Shown: positions 44,500-56,074 of the stretch, piece after piece
How the letters are laid out: each line of letters begins with the position of its first letter
Numbering within the stretch: the first letter of the stretch is position 1
NCBI GenBank assembly: GCA_021018995.1
Contig: CM037596.1
Coordinates: 105,383,416 to 105,447,415, forward strand
Direction: 5' to 3'
DNA from: Chloranthus sessilifolius
Taxonomy: Eukaryota > Streptophyta > Magnoliopsida > Chloranthales > Chloranthaceae
DNA: 64,000 bases
Translations under genes and position numbers: made by a program
The notes under the pieces: model-generated
Database searches by the model: none
What the model was told of the DNA's origin: nothing
Seen by the model: the letters and a program-made list of their open reading frames with translations, nothing else

Positions 44500-46901
44500 T
44501 ATAATAGCCCGAAAAATCACGCTAAACTATGACCTCGGGATCCGTGCCCGATCGGTCATAGGTTTGACCAAATGGAAGTCCAATAGTTAGCATGAGGTGT
44601 GATGAATGGATGAGATGTGATAAATTGAATGTCTATGTGGTGTGTGTTGTAAATGTGAAGTCGCATACACCTATAGCGGTGTATGTGCTCAACACACACG
44701 TGAGGAAAGGGATAAAAGGGTTTAATAACCCTAAATGTGTGTTTTTGGTGGTTGAGAGAGAAGTAAAGAAGAGAGAGAGAGGAAGTAAAGAGAGGAGTTA
44801 TTGCAACTGATTGGAGGGGGGATTCAAGCGATAAAAGCCGGATTCAACACAGTTTGGATCTGTTAGAGCCAAAGCTGGAAACCCTAGCCTTCCAACCACT
44901 GGATTGAAATCAACTTACATTGATTCAAGGTAAATTTTATGAATAAAATGCATAGATCGAGAGTCTAAATTGTAGTTGAAAATGGTTTAAATCATAGAAT
45001 AATGGTTTAGAAAAATAGAGGAAAAGTGTGGAAAAGATGGGAAGAACAAAATGAAGGGTTGACCGACAATTTCGATTAATCAAATTGGGTTTCATTAATC
45101 GAAATTGGGAAGTTGAAAAGTCGAGATTCGATTTCGATTAATCGAATTGGAATTCATTAATCGATTTTGATTTCGATTAATCGATTTGGGTATCGACAAT
45201 CGATCGGGAACTCTCCAAAGGACCTCTGTGGGTTGAGTGAAATGGCCGACTAATCGAAATGGGATTTCAATTAATCGATTTCAGTTTTCGATTAATCGAT
45301 TTGGGATCGATTAATCGATTTTAGGAACTCGACTACTCGAATTGAAAATCGACTTTGCGAAACAGAGAATTTCGATTAATCGAATTAGGATTCGATTAAT
45401 CGAATGAAAATCTCGATTAATCGATTTGAGAATCGATTAATCGATATTGACTTTCGATTAATCGATTTTGGAATTTGATTAATCGACTGAGATAAATTAT
45501 GTTGACTTTTGGGTTTGACTTTAAGATTCTTGGAGAGTCTTGGACCTTCTTTATTGCATCCTTAGTGATGTGTTTCACCTGTTATGTGGTACCATAGGTG
45601 GTACGTGTGAACTAATGCACAAGGAGCCACGTGGGACCTTGATGCGTTGAGCAAACAAAGACTTGAGGTAGGGAACACCTTGAACATGTACCTTATTTTA
45701 CAAGAGCATGTATGTAGTGATATAGATTTCAATTCAGTTGTTTAATTGCTTAAGAATTGTGAAAAGTGTGTGTGCGTGTGACATCCATAAGAGTAATACT
45801 AATAAGCCATCCCCAGGGGGTGAAGAAGTAAAGAGATCAGAACATCAGATGTGATGCAAGTGAATGGATACATCCTAGGGATGTATCCAAGATTGAATCA
45901 TGTTTGATAGGGCCTAACTGATATAAGATAGCACACTTACACGGTGAATAACTATATGTAAGGCACCGATATTTTTATTATTTGAGGTTTGATAGGTTAC
46001 CCCACCGACGTGGCGGGATATCCACGACTGACACGGCAGGATATCCGAGTACCGAACTGTGACCGTGAGGCTGAGACAAGTGAAACCCGCCACCAATCCC
46101 CAAGGAAAGGGCTTGGTACTATATTTGTATTCCTGTGAATACGTTAAAACTGTCTATATAGATGACGATGAAGGGTATCTCATCAGGGCTCGATGCTATA
46201 TTGCTCGGGGATTACTTAAGTTGAAAGTTTAAGTTTTGCTTTAGGCCTTTTCAGCATCATTCATGACTAAATGAAAACATAAGTAATGAACAGTAAAATG
46301 AAATGCTTTTAACTGTTTTCATCAATAACTGCATAGACACATCATGCATGGCATATCATGGAATATATGTGAGTTATAATTTATATGTTCAACCGTATTT
46401 GTTCCCTATTGAGCTAGGATGTAGCTCACCCTATAGACTATACGTCGCAGGTCCACTACTAGCAATGCAGGCTTGAGAGGCCGATCCCGTGAGTCGGACC
46501 TTGCGGCCGGCGAAGAATTGGAGCCACCTCCTGAGGACTTTTTCTAGAGGACTCCGTTGTGCCGCTTTGAGGGCTTTTAGAGAGATTTTGTACGACTTGG
46601 TATGTCAAGCCTTGATTTTGTTTAAAACCATGTATCTAAGGAGTTGGGATTATTCTTTTGGGACGAACCATCCGTGATGATTTCTATCATCGATGGTTCA
46701 GATCGGTTCTCCATTCATGCAGAGGCATGAGGGTAGAACTGTCTTTTGGGGAGTTAATTAATATAGATTTAAATTCCGCAATTTCGTTTATTATACTTTT
46801 GATGCTTGATATACTAGTGTTTCGTGCTTAGCTAAAGGGCACGATCAAGATGATCGTGCTGATGGCACGAGTTTCGGGGTGTCGAAATCCGGGCTGTCAC
46901 A
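44500..46901 (+). repeat. 2,402-bp Tekay-type solo LTR
   Basis: TSD TTAAC (44495-44499 and 46902-46906). Ends TATAATAGCCCG (decayed TG) and CGGGCTGTCACA. The stretch GAGCTAGGATGTAGCTCACC (46412) and the GC-rich GAGTCGGACCTTGCGGCCGG (46492) are of the kind seen in Del/Tekay LTRs. It splits gag between TTELMRV and VKKFEHG. Contains the large phased CGATTAATCG array. Confidence 0.87.
45071..45490 (+). repeat. Phased CGATTAATCG palindrome array, about 17 sites
   Basis: ATTAATCG cores start at 45075, 45094, 45137, 45156, 45176, 45196, 45249, 45270, 45291, 45310, 45332, 45375, 45395, 45416, 45436, 45457 and 45478. Neighbouring intervals are 19-22 bp, with three gaps of 43, 53 and 43 bp that fit two or nearly three steps. 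A few sites are degenerate. Confidence 0.88.
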
Positions 46902-46906
46902 TTAAC

Positions 46907-47345
46907 CCTCATAAGTTCTGTGGTAACGTGAAGAGGTGCGAACTTAGAAAGCCTTGTGAATTCGGCTTCATACTCACGTATGGTCATCTGACCCTGCTCC
47001 AATGCCACCAACTTAACCTCCTATTGATCTCTTACATCATCCGGGAAGTATTTTTCATTAAACTCATAAGTAAACTGCGGCCATGCCCATGGGGAAATCG
47101 AGATCTCTTGCAATCTGATCCTCTCTGCAGACTTCCACCAAGCATCAGCCGCTCCAGTCAATTGGAAGGTAGCCCAATGGACTTTTTCCTCCCCAGTGCT
47201 CAGAATCAACTGGAGAAGCTTCTCCATCTGGTTTATCCAATCCTCCGCTTCAAGTGGGGTCAGGTTGACCTTGGAAACTCGGAGGGTTCATCCTCCTGAA
47301 CTCGTGGAATCTTGAGGGTGGACGTCTCACTGCAAGTTGGGCCAT
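46907..47345 (-). pseudogene. gag: Gypsy gag, capsid part
   Basis: Minus strand: AQLAVRRPPSRFHEFRRM, NPPSFQGQPDP, then WINQMEKLLQLILSTGEEKV, AADAWWKSAERIR, TYEFNEKYFPDDVRDQ, a stop, and QGQMTIREYEAEFTRLSKF. This is the conserved plant gypsy gag (retrotrans_gag) domain. A frameshift near 47260 and the stop disable it. Confidence 0.87.
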
Positions 47346-47857
47346 TGTATTGACAGGGCCGGCCCTGAGATTTTGGGGGCCCAAGGCGAGTTCCTAAAAT
47401 GGGACCCCTCTTTCATATTAATTTTAAAAAATGAAAATTGTCACAATTTTTTTTTTTACAAATAAAACAATACTCATTGCTTTTATATTACAATATCCTC
47501 ATATTGCATTCCATTGGTTATAATTTGAAAACACAACTAACAAATTAAAGAAACTATATCTTAAATAAAATGCAACACAAAAAGAGAAAAGTTAAATAGT
47601 AGAACGTACCCGACGGATCAAGTAACTCAACCAATAACAATTTTTATTACTTTAACTATCATTGAATCTTTCACTACCAATTTTTAGCACTTTAACAGTC
47701 TCAAAAGTTTCAAATAGGTTCATTGGATAAGTCTCATTGAGTAGATAAAAATTGACAAGTCATTTGTTAAAATTGGAGTTGTAACGAGTCTGAAATCGCC
47801 ATTTTAAGTTATGGTCATTTAATAAGAAAAATTTATATATATATATATATATATAGG

Positions 47858-48146
47858 GAGCCGGTTAGGTCCTCCAATGGAGGACGGTGACCGTCCTCCA
47901 AGGTACACATGGAGCTCCACGTGGTAAAGATCAATATTAAAAAAAAAAAAATTTAACCCACAAGTCAAAGTTTGACGGGTTTCATTGGTCCACATTTCAT
48001 GGTTCAAAAAATACACGATGGATATGTTTTCAATATGATGATCTAACCAATGCACCCGAGCTCCACGTGGCATCGAAACAATATTTTGGGTGCCATGTGG
48101 AAGCTTGGAGGACAATGACCGTCCTCCCATGGAGGACGAACACCTT
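47858..48146. mobile_element. Foldback MITE, family G
   Basis: Begins GGTCCTCCAATGGAGGACGG and ends with the inverted GGACAATGACCGTCCTCC. It shares GAGCTCCACGTGG and CCCACAAGTCAAAGTT with the copies at 53950-55260 and 60715-60840. Confidence 0.65.
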
Positions 48147-48159
48147 TTTCATATATCTA

Positions 48160-48689
48160 TCTCCACCCACTGAATCGAGTTCACCCATACATTGATTGCA
48201 TTCAATCGGATGATGGAGAGTGTTTATTGTCCCAATCTTTCACCCGATGAATCTTAAGATCATGGGTGTACCATCGTACAGTCGATTTTTTATTTCATAT
48301 GGTACACACCCAAATAAATTACCTTAAAATCAATTTTGCGTGTGCACGTGATGTTAAGGTCACTTTTCTAAGATGTGTACCACGTGAAATAAAATACTGA
48401 CAGTCTGATGGTACGCCCATGATCTCAATATCCATCATGTGAAATATTGACACTACAAAAAATAAGACTATTAGCGGTAGCCAAAAACTACCGCTAATAT
48501 CCTTGCCGCTAACAGTCTTAATAACCTTTAATAGTTTTTTTAATAATAGTGGCAGTTTTTTGCTGTAAAAAACTGCCGCTAATAGTCTTACTTTTTGTAG
48601 TGTGAGAGGATAAACAATTTCCATCGTCTGATTCAACGGAGTCAATGCATTTCAACATGGGTGAACTCAAAAATTCAGTGGGTGGATTT

Positions 48690-48695
<6 letters not shown>
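48160..48695. mobile_element. Foldback MITE, family F, split by a CACTA MITE
   Basis: Inverted arms CTCCACCCACTGAATC and GATTCAGTGGGTGG-like; interior CATCTTGAGATCAT-like motifs. Interrupted at 48451-48602. Confidence 0.65.
48451..48602. mobile_element. CACTA-type MITE, 152 bp
   Basis: Ends CACTACAAAAAATAAGAC and its inverse, 3-bp TSD TGA on both sides (48448-48450 and 48603-48605). Same length as the copy at 37263-37414. Confidence 0.85.
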
Positions 48696-48735
<40 letters not shown>

Positions 48736-48937
48736 GTACCTCTAAACGTGCCTATATCCCAGACCCCTTGAAATCCATTGAATCCTTGGAATCACCTATC
48801 AAAGAGTCGGTTTGTGATTCCATGTGTCATAGATCCCAAAAAAATGGCCATAAAGTCACATTTGAGCGTGATTTGTGCTATATGATTCAATGACATTTTT
48901 TCAGGGGGATTTGTGAGACATGGAATAAAAAATTGGG

Positions 48938-49485
48938 CGTCTGATAGGTGGGCCATGATCTGAAGATCTATTTTGTAAAAGATAGGTATGAAAATTAATC
49001 TCCATCATCTCATTCGAAGGAATCAATGGTTTTCAAGGGGTCGAGGACGTGGGCGCATCCGAAGAACCTGTGAGCACATTTAGAGGTACCATATATATAA
49101 AGAATTTGGTCAAACAAATATGGTCCGGTCAAAATTGGGCCATAGAATCTACTGGGTCAATACATATGATTGACTTGGCCCAATGACCCGACCAATGATC
49201 TGCTCTGTCCAATGATAGGTGGGCCATGATCTGAAGATCTATATTGTAAAAGATAGGTATGAAAATTAATCTTCATCATCTCATTGTAAAGAATCAATGA
49301 TTTTCAAGGGGTTGGGGACGTGGGCGCATCAGGAGAACGCGTGAGCGCGTTTAGAGGTACCCTATAGATAAAGAATTTGGTCAAACAATTATGATCCGAT
49401 CAAAATTGGGCCATAGAATCTATTAGGTCAATACCTATGACTGGCTTGGCCCAGTGACCCGCCCAATGATCTGCACCGACCCGGC
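48938..49485. repeat. Tandem duplication, ~273-bp units
   Basis: GATAGGTGGGCCATGATCTG opens two units (48938 and about 49213) that run through GAGGTACC and GGCCCAATGACCCG with scattered substitutions. Confidence 0.8.
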
Positions 49486-49748
49486 CGAGACCCCATCTAT
49501 GACCCATTAAAAAAAAATGCAAATATGATATTGGGAAGAATCGAACCGACAACCTATTGAGTAAAAAGTAAAGTAACACTAGTCACTTAACAAACTAAAC
49601 AATTAGAGCGATTCAAATTTTTTGTACATCAAAAATTATATCAAGCAACTACATGATAAATTCTTTCAAAATATGAGGCCCCCAAAAATTTAGGGGCTCA
49701 AGGAACCCAGCTCTTGGGCCTTGGCCCAGGGCCGACCCTGTGTGTTGA

Positions 49749-49956
49749 CCATAGTCTCCAACAACTGCCCATGTAATCCTTCATTACCTCTACCAACTAG
49801 AATGGTGTTAGGACTCTCATCATTACTCCCTTCCCCCAATGGGATGGTATTAGGACTCCTAGGGATTTCGACACCACTTGGTATGTCCTCGTACTCCGGA
49901 ACGTCACTCATAAGGACCGTCTTCGGCCTGCCTCTACCTCTTACCCGTGGAGCCAT
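49749..49956 (-). pseudogene. gag: Gypsy gag N-terminus
   Basis: ATG at 49956 opens MAPRVRGRGRPKTV, a basic start common in Del/Tekay gag, followed by VPEYEDIPSGVEIPRSPN and LLETMVNT. At 49748 it is cut by the hAT-like element and resumes at 47345. The leader between the primer site and ATG is about 120 bp. Confidence 0.82.
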
Positions 49957-50079
49957 ACTGATTTGTCAATGATCGAATAAAATTCGATCAGCACTTGTTA
50001 TGACAAAATTAGGCTCATTATCCTATAAAATCTGAATCTAAAGTTATGGCTCTGAGTCCCCATAAAATCTAAAGTCTAG

Positions 50080-50091
50080 GCTCTGATACCA
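50080..50091 (-). promoter_or_regulatory. Primer-binding site of the gypsy element
   Basis: On the minus strand TGGTATCAGAGC, a perfect match to the 3' end of initiator tRNA-Met, a few bases inside the LTR end. Confidence 0.9.
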
Positions 50092-50095
50092 AATA

Positions 50096-52395
50096 TGGTA
50101 GCCCGACTTTTTTACACTAATTTCTAGAAAAGGTCGGGTCGCCAAATGATTATCCAATTTCCCCTAAGCATGATGATAGGAAAATCAAACCGTCCGATGC
50201 CTTCTAAGGCATGCTCTCTCATACGGAATGCTAAACAAACATCATCTAACACTATTTTGATTCCAATTCTATATATGACATAATCCAAAACTGACAAAAA
50301 TAGCTACCGGTAATGGCCAACCGTCACATAAACAGTGGTTTCAAACTATAAATAGTAATATCACTTTAGTTCAAGTAATTTACTTATAATCAAAATGAAC
50401 TTAACCCAAAATCTATCACCAATAACTACGGGAAGTAATCTTCAGGCAAAAACTCCTCTGCTTCTAACACATAATCAAGGTCTTTTAATTCAGGATCCTG
50501 ATTCACATCTACACCTATGACATAAATGTCGGGATGATCTAACAGTCTTAGCTTAGTAGGAAAATATCAATATTAACTCATATTTCATAAATTTGAAACA
50601 CGGGTTCAATGATATAATCAACAACATTTATCACATTAAAATTGAATCAAACGATGATCTTTCAAATATAACTTCATGTTCAAATAGAATTTAAAAGCAT
50701 TGATATTCAACATAGTATTCAAACGAAATTCGAAAATTCATGTGACTTAAATTTCTATTATTTCGTACTTCTTACATGCTATGCTTTGTTCATTAAATGA
50801 CTTAAATTGTAACTTAAGTAACTCCAACGCGATAATAGCATTGAGCCTTATAGATGGAAAGTCTTCTAACCATCATCTTTAAATAAACACTTACAGAGTG
50901 TACGGTATAAACCGCCGTATCGGTCCATGGTGGATGGTACAAACCGCCATATCGGTCCTTATGAGGTTTTGTTCACATAACCTTAAATCAATATACACAA
51001 CTAATATTCAATACTTAAATCAATATTTTAATACATAACAAATGTCGGAATTTAAAGACTTTGTATTCATTGAGTCGGTAATTCAGAATCGATGTTCGAT
51101 TTCAATAGTTCACATTCATAGTTTGACTATTTGATGAAACACACAATTACTATGATTATTTCACAATCATATTCATGTTAATCGTATCACGTATCTATGT
51201 ATCAAAAAATCAAAATGGGAATTAAGTATTGAATTTTCTCTATCTTAAGTTTAGTGCCTTTCAAAGCGATCCAAAGGTTTTTTTCTACCTCTTCCATTCT
51301 TAACCAAAATTACATTAATATCATACTACGTGTCAATGACGGAAAAATCATACGGTTCGAAGTTTCTCCAAGTTTTTCCAAAGAAAATCGAAGCAGCCAG
51401 AAATAAGGGAAATCGATCGATCGATTTCCTTCAGAAAACTGACACCTTAATTCTGTCAAACTCGATCGATCGATTTCAAAATCGAGTATTTGATTTCAAA
51501 CTCGATCGTTCAATTCCTTCCAAAATTCTGCACTTTTCAATCCTGTTAAAATCGATCGATCGATTTCCAAATACATCATTCGATTTTGACAGATTCTGTA
51601 GCCCTTCGGGCTTCATCTTCTTTGGTTCATTTTTCTCCCAATTTCCAAAAATACTCAATCACACACCATACATTTATCAATCTAAGATTAGAAAACTAAT
51701 TCTCATACCGTAAGGTTACGATGCTCACCTTTTTGAGGTTGTTCATGCAGCTTTCGATGATTTCCTTTAAAAAGGGGTTTCGGTGTCGAATGGCGGATTC
51801 TCACAACCATTGACTCGAAATGAAGCCCAATACTAAGTTCCTCACACCAATAAGTATTGATTCTAACCTTCATAATCGCGTACAACACTTTCACAACGAT
51901 CGGTTCATCCTCAATATAACTCACACTCTTTGAAACTCTTAGATCTAAGAAATGTCGGAGTTCAAAGCTTCTCCGCGATTGAAATTTACGAAAGACGGAG
52001 CTCGTGCGATGTTGGTGTCAAATGTTTCATGAAGGATGCAGAGAGATCTCGCAATGGAATCTCACGAGAGGGTTTGAAAGAGAAGAAGAAAGCTCTCTCT
52101 CTCTCTCTCTCACTACACTTCTTTTACAAACAAAACCCAAATGAAATATCTTAGATATTTCATTTCACTTGACTTTATCCTTTAGCTTTTGTGGGGTTAT
52201 TGGAAGTTGAGAAAGCACACTGCAAGTCGGTGCACGGTTCCTCATCTAAGGCCACAAATGATTTTCAACTTCACTTTTGACACACATCACACATTGATTA
52301 AATATTTATTCTAAAATTTCAAGGCGGTATCGATCGCCATACTGAACACGCACACGAGGTCGGTTGCATTCAGGTTCGAATTTTCTCAAAATGTT

Positions 52396-52398
<3 letters not shown>
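50096..52398 (-). repeat. 5' LTR of the gypsy element (2,303 bp)
   Basis: Read on minus it starts TGTAACATTTTGAG at 52398 and ends GTCGGGCTACCA at 50096 next to the primer site. The GTCGGGCT end matches the family of the two solo LTRs. It contains the repeated CCGCCRTATCGGTCC (50905-50975) and phased AATCGATCGATCGATT sites. Confidence 0.82.
51411..51585 (-). repeat. Phased AATCGATCGATCGATT palindromes in the gypsy LTR
   Basis: One site at 51411; a triple at 51460, 51480 and 51500 (20 bp apart); a pair at 51550 and 51570 (20 bp apart). The second member of each group is degenerate but keeps its flanks. Confidence 0.78.
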
Positions 52399-52448
<50 letters not shown>

Positions 52449-53949
52449 TATATTATTATTTATCTTTAACGTTTATCGAATCATCACCGTCATCATCATC
52501 ATCATCATCATCATCTATAGCTTATCTTATCAGATGTTGTATAATCCTATTTAGCGTATCTAGTTAACTGTTTTTTACAATGTATATTTATCATCAGTCT
52601 TTACTTTAATTATTCTAAATGCATGCATTTATACTAATTCAAATGTACCTATGGACTAAGTTGATCCTCCTCACATTTAGAAGAGAAAGAAAACAGTAAT
52701 AATAAAGAATAAAATAAAATATGTTGGATGAAGATCTATCGAGGAGAAATGCTCTCAAGATCTATGATACAAAAGATTGAGTCAAAAGATACACTTAATC
52801 ATCAAAAAATAAAATTTTGACTGATGCGTATCGGCCAATATGTATTAGTGATACTGAAACGGGATACCGATATGATCGGAACGATACGTATCGGTTTGGC
52901 TGAAAACTGATACATATCTCGATCCAATACGTAACAGTATCAGTCGATTTTTGATACCTCGGTGCCTAATGCTACCTCACTCATTAAGGTGAGAAAAACT
53001 CAAAACCATAATCCAGCTTAGTATCATATGCTAAATTCATAGGCAGTACATATTAGATGTCAAACACGAAAACCGAGGTCCTTGATAGTTGCATAACTTT
53101 TTGGAATGTATGCCACATGAAATTGTTACGTGCTATTTGACTCCTACGATCTCGAGAACTATTTTGTAGAATATTAAAAAGAAAAATGATTTTTATCGGC
53201 TTAATGAAACATTTTGGATTCCATAGTATATGTTGATTTTAGATGACATTTGACTTCTTTAAATGGAATGAGGAGATTGTTTTTCTCCCTAATCTTTTAT
53301 AACAAAGATCTTTAGATCATGACACACTTATTAGACGGTATAAATTTCGATTATGTATAAAAGTTAACTTGAGCACCAAGTAATGTGAAGCGAACATTAT
53401 AAGAAAATCCAGGGTACACCACTGGGTGCACGAGGCTATAGTCTTAGATTGTATTTGCATTAAAAAAAATGAGCATCTAAAATAGGTTTAGAAAATCACC
53501 TAGTAGCCATACGATCTTGATGATATCTGGTGCACCACGTGGCCATGTGGTGCCATAAGTAAGAAGTTAAAAATAGAATAATAATAATGGCCCACTCACC
53601 ACCGTCAGCGAGTTGGTGGATCACCTAATGCCAGTTCACCTTTGGGTCTAACCTATGTCTCACTCCGCAATCCTTCATTTCACCAACGGTCTAGATCTCA
53701 TCAAATTCAACGGTCCAGATTAAATAATACTCATCAACTGTGAATATACACACTCCAAAAGCTTTTTCCTATTAGTAATTATTATATTGCAGCCACCTTG
53801 CACCTTTTGAGGTGCACGTGTTACTAGTGCTGAGACGAAGGATAGGTATGGGGATAAAACCGCTTCCAAAATATACCGAAGAAAACCCGTAAAGTAACTT
53901 TAGGAGAAAAGCCGGGAAATTATGAAAATAAAAAAATATATTAATAAGA
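52399..53949. other. Microsatellite and MITE fragments, no gene
   Basis: (AT)n at 52399-52443 abuts the LTR; a short ATC run follows near 52490. A CGAT-rich MITE-like piece spans about 52800-52967 (GCGTATCGGCC, inverted GGCACCGAGGTATC side). A diverged foldback follows (53050-53400). Confidence 0.5.
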
Positions 53950-55263
53950 GAGTCCTTTAGGTCATTCAATGGAAGACGGTGACTGCCCTCTAAAATACAC
54001 ATGGAGCTCCACGTGGCACTCAAAACATTGTTTGGGTGTCACGTGGAGCACAAGTAGACGGTTTAGATCAATATTACAAAAAAAAATCGAAAATTTTTTT
54101 TTAAACCCACAAGTCAAAGTTCGACGGGTGTCATTGCTCCATATTTTACGATTCAAAAAACACACGATTGAGATGACTTTTCAATTTTTTTTTGTTGAGA
54201 TGAGTTTTCAATTTTATTTTTTTGTCAAAGATGATCTAAGCAATGCACCCGAGCTCCAGGTGGCATCAAAACAATATTTTGGGTGTCACGTGAAAGTTTA
54301 GAGGACGGTGAGTGTCCTTCATGAGAGGGATGTGACGGGGCCAATACTCGAACTTACAGCGTGGTGCACGTGGCACGACATGTGATGCCAGGAGGGCACG
54401 CGAGATGGGGCCAAGTGGGCCCGGCGACGTGGTCGCGCTGCGAGGACGCGACACGGTCGCATGAGGGTACGACGCGGAGCGTCACGGTCGCGACATGGAC
54501 GCGACATAGTCAAGGTGGGCTAGCGATGCATGAGGCGTTGCGGTATGTCAAACCAAGGGGTTTGAGGTTCTCTTGCCATTCTGGCTGAATGACTGTTTTA
54601 CCCTTATATAGGGGAAGGGAGCTTGAGAGTTATTCTCTCGCACACGGGGCCTTGCGTTGCCAGAGGGGGCGCAAGTGTCTCCTAGGCCTGAAAGGGTGGG
54701 CCTAGAACGTCGACGCAGCGATGCCGTGTGGAACCCGAGTGAGGTTGATGTATGGCTCCAGACTACGCGTCACGGTGCATATGGTTGGGCAACCTCGCGT
54801 GAAAATACTAAGGCGCTGCGTGAGACTCAGTAGAGCACGACAGCATGTGGGCTAAAGATGAACGTGTGCTAGTAATTCGGAACGCACACGCAAGTGGAGA
54901 CTCGCTGGAGACCGCACGCGCGAGGCACAAGGTTGTGGGCTCTTCAAAGAAAGTAACGAGGTACTAGTGCAAAGATAGGGTGAAGCTTGAACAGCGGTTA
55001 GCGCAATGGCAGCATTGGCGTAAGGGACACGATGAGCTGAATGGTAGGCCGTGAAACAGAGGCAACCATGTTGGGAGGAGTTCGCCCCAGGCGGGTGGTA
55101 TCGGTGATGTGCGATGGGTTGGCGTTACGCGGTAGCTAAGCACTGTTAAAGAGCGAAGGACGCCTCGCGACGATTGGTATCGGTAGGTGACCTAGCTAAG
55201 CGTGCGTTAGGTGCCGACGGATCAAGTCGCTAAGTGCGACCGTGATGAGGGACACCTTTTCCT
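53950..55263. mobile_element. Foldback MITE, family G, split by a GC-rich insertion
   Basis: Starts GAGTCCTTTAGGTCATTCAA and shares GAGCTCCACGTGG, CCCACAAGTCAAAGTT and GTGTCACGTG with 47858-48146. Its right end AGGACGGTGAGTGTCC is cut at 54330; ACACCTTTT continues at 55253. Confidence 0.65.
54331..55247. mobile_element. GC-rich 917-bp insertion, LTR-like, unidentified
   Basis: Flanked by AGGGA (54326-54330 and 55248-55252), a 5-bp TSD. Starts TGTGACGGGGCC and ends ACCGTGATG (a perfect CA end is missing). A TATA-like CCTTATATAGGGG lies at 54602. Base composition is strikingly GC-rich against AT-rich surroundings. A solo LTR is the likeliest reading; no coding domain seen. Confidence 0.6.
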
Positions 55264-56070
55264 ATTAATAATTATGAACAATAAAAATTATACATATTTT
55301 GACAAAACACGGATTTAAATGGGAAAAATAAGTGTTTAAAATTTCATTTTAAACATGTTTTTTTTTCATTTTTTCAAAATCACGCATTCAAAATATGTTT
55401 TTTCCGAAACATTTTACATGTGGCATAACGTGGGTGAAACCATCATAGTGGAATAATAAACGTGTAAAAGTCAGTGTCGCATGAAAAATCAGAGCCGTTG
55501 ACTTTTGATCAGATCCAAAAGTACTTACCACCAATCAATGGTCCACTTATGGACCAATCATAGCCCACATATCAGACGGTCAGTTGTTGATTCTGCATGC
55601 CACACATCCCCAAAGTGACTGTAATCATGGTGCACCATGGTGTGACATGTGTAATCAACATCTGACCTGATATCTGGGATGAAAAATGACCTTTATCATA
55701 TGATTCATGACTGTCAATAGTATGAGTGTTGGAACCATCAGTTGCGCCGCAAGAATCTTTGATTGCAAAAATCACTACCCTTGTTATTCGCAAGGATCAA
55801 AATTTCGGCCGAAATTATCGGTTTCGATCCCCACCAAAACGATAATATAAGACCAAAATTTCGTTCCAAATTTGTTTGGGACCCAAATTTTCGAGCAAAT
55901 TTTTTATTTTCGGCCGAAATTTCAGTTCAAATTTTTTGTTTCTTGATCCTTGGTTATTAGTGTGAATCTATCCCTAGAGTTCGATTACAATGGTTGTGAT
56001 AATGGCATGCGTTTGCAATTAGTCTATACAAACTCCAATACCCTTTGGTTAAAGGTAGTTGATCGGCTTA
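55264..56070. other. No gene; foldback remnants
   Basis: An old foldback element with ATCAGACGGTCAGTTGTTG spans about 55490-55760. The family C MITE at 55791-55952 is listed separately. Confidence 0.4.
55791..55952. mobile_element. hAT-like MITE, family C, 162 bp
   Basis: Ends CAAGGATCAAAATTTCGG and, inverted, CAAGGATCAAGAAACAAA. 8-bp flanks GTTATTCG (55783-55790) and GTTATTAG (55953-55960) match 7 of 8. Interior TTTCGGCCGAAA palindromes. Confidence 0.78.
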
Positions 56071-56074
56071 CTAT

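Larger units (their letters stand above)
47354..49740. mobile_element. hAT-like non-autonomous element, 2,387 bp, with nested MITEs
   Basis: Ends CAGGGCCGGCCCTGAG and, inverted, CAGGGTCGGCCCTGGG. 8-bp flanks TGTATTGA (47346-47353) and TGTGTTGA (49741-49748) match 7 of 8. It splits gypsy gag after LLETMVNT. No transposase is visible. Inside are a GGAGGACGG-type MITE, a family F foldback with a CACTA MITE in it, and a tandem duplication. Confidence 0.82.
38229..52398 (-). mobile_element. Ty3/gypsy retrotransposon, Tekay/Del type, 5' part, multiply nested
   Basis: Reading on the minus strand from 52398: 5' LTR, primer-binding site, gag, zinc knuckle, protease and RT, with the typical motifs of plant chromovirus-type gypsy. 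The rest of pol and the 3' LTR are missing at the 38228/38229 breakpoint. Four later insertions split it: a hAT-like element (47354-49740), a solo LTR (44500-46901) and a solo LTR (39023-43252) that itself contains another solo LTR (39715-41566). All have readable target duplications. Confidence 0.88.

Noticed and set aside
54319..54588. Arg- or His-rich frames in the GC-rich block
   Set aside because: Several overlapping frames on both strands stay open simply because GC-rich DNA has few stops; no domain is visible.
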